Source of the DNA: Vulcanimicrobium winogradskyi
GTDB taxonomy: Bacteria > Vulcanimicrobiota > Vulcanimicrobiia > Vulcanimicrobiales > Vulcanimicrobiaceae
DNA: 64,000 nucleotides
Reading direction: 5' to 3'
Assembly: GCA_003134965.1 (NCBI GenBank)
Contig: PLDA01000002.1
Span: 372,001-436,000, forward strand
The notes beneath the pieces were generated by a model that was not told the DNA's origin, did no database searches, and was given only the letters and a program-made list of their open reading frames with translations. The translations under genes and the position numbers were made by a program. This document shows positions 63,514 through 64,000 of this stretch, piece by piece (the stretch's first letter is position 1; the number at the start of each line of letters is the position of its first letter).

Positions 63514-64000
63514 CGCGACGGCGTTTCGAAGTGGATCGTCGCGCGGCGATAATCGAGCACGAGGACGAAGCGCCGTAACACCTGCTCGCCGACGTTTGCC
63601 GCGATCGTCGGGTCGGCTTCGGCTCCGGAGTGCGCGTCGGTGAGCAGGAGGTTGACGTCGGGGACGGCCAGTTCGCCGAGTCGCAGCTCCTTCGCGTGCG
63701 CGAAATATGCATGCACCGGCCCGCCGATCCCCGTGATGGGATAGCCGCTCGCCTCGGCGTGGTAGCGCGTGCGGAGATCGTGCGCGACGACGAACGGCGT
63801 ATTGACGTCGACCGCGCTCGCGCTTCCGGTGTCGATCGTCATCGGTCCGGCGATACCGTCGAGCGCGCCGTCGACCTGCGGCTGGCGCTCGACGAATACC
63901 ATCGGCACCGCGATGCCCGCCGGCGAGAGCGCGCGCGCATCCGGGGCGAGTTCGAGGCGGCCGCGCTGCAGGTCGATCCGCGCCGCGAAGCGCGCCAGCA
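63510..64000 (-). CDS. Retropepsin-like aspartyl protease, C-terminal part (5' end outside window)
   Basis: The frame is open to the window edge, so only the last ~163 residues are visible. It contains RIDLQRGRLELAPDA, then the active-site motif MTIDTGSASAVDV (D-T-G) and LDYRRATIHFE near the C-terminus, as in gag-polyprotein-like aspartyl proteases that often have two such domains. The first domain, if present, lies beyond 64000. Confidence 0.75.
   Translation of the reverse strand, partial: LARFAARIDLQRGRLELAPDARALSPAGIAVPMVFVERQPQVDGALDGIAGPMTIDTGSASAVDVNTPFVVAHDLRTRYHAEASGYPITGIGGPVHAYFAHAKELRLGELAVPDVNLLLTDAHSGAEADPTIAANVGEQVLRRFVLVLDYRRATIHFETPSR

Overview
This is about 64 kb of GC-rich bacterial chromosome. 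Overlapping stop/start codons (ATGA or GTGA), GTG and TTG starts, and the mix of families suggest a soil or rock-dwelling high-GC bacterium. These families include an S53 sedolisin, a two-domain xylulose-5-P phosphoketolase, a GlgB-GlgX-MalQ-nucleotidyltransferase block, a cyanobacterial-style nucleotidyltransferase/phosphohexomutase fusion and many STAND/TPR/TIR proteins. My best guess is Candidatus Eremiobacterota (WPS-2, Vulcanimicrobiota) or a similarly deep lineage. No rRNA or ribosomal marker is present, so that placement is inference only.

Layout. (1) 1-11.8 kb is an accretion zone at a tRNA-Ala(CGC) gene. The tRNA 3' end plus its terminator is present at 1-71, repeated exactly over 71 bp at 3427-3497, and present as a decayed copy at 11668-11700. 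The first interval holds an odd fusion of a membrane-anchored 'LYLRSF' domain with a DppC-like permease domain, and a broken phage-type S74 tail-fibre chaperone remnant. The second interval holds a tungstate ABC transporter (tupABC) and a TIR + membrane-anchored nSTAND-TPR gene pair. (2) 11.8-24.4 kb is ordinary metabolism and envelope: DUF4436, a cupredoxin-tailed secreted protein, phosphoketolase, a CPD-type metal P-ATPase, acetate kinase, a serine hydrolase and two paralogous ~90-aa orphans. (3) 24.7-33.8 kb is the most unusual region. A patatin-SLOG gene pair converges on a tightly coupled four-gene operon: SLOG-SLATT-like protein, deoxyribosyltransferase-like + ASK1-type TRAF-binding protein, CHASE2-TIR protein and FecR-TPR protein. 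The domain content matches nucleotide-dependent conflict or signalling systems, but I do not know this architecture as a described system. (4) 34.3-47.2 kb holds a sedolisin, a MalT-like ATPase coupled to an HD-GYP protein, a cupin, a lytic transglycosylase, an oxidoreductase, lipoproteins, a metzincin-type protease, thiC with a textbook TPP riboswitch, and an EamA transporter. (5) 47.4-64 kb holds a GH63/MGH1-like glucosidase, a toxin-antitoxin pair with a readable leaderless promoter/operator, a thioesterase-like gene broken by a perfect 25-bp tandem duplication, the four-gene glycogen/maltodextrin operon, a prolyl oligopeptidase, a DUF1697 protein and the C-terminal part of an aspartyl protease cut by the window edge.

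How they may work together. Phosphoketolase and acetate kinase form a C5/C6 phosphate to acetyl-P to acetate + ATP route. The glucosidase and the glg/mal operon handle alpha-glucan storage and turnover. The TIR/STAND/SLOG/patatin genes look like at least two separate immune or stress-signalling modules, one of them inserted beside a tRNA gene.
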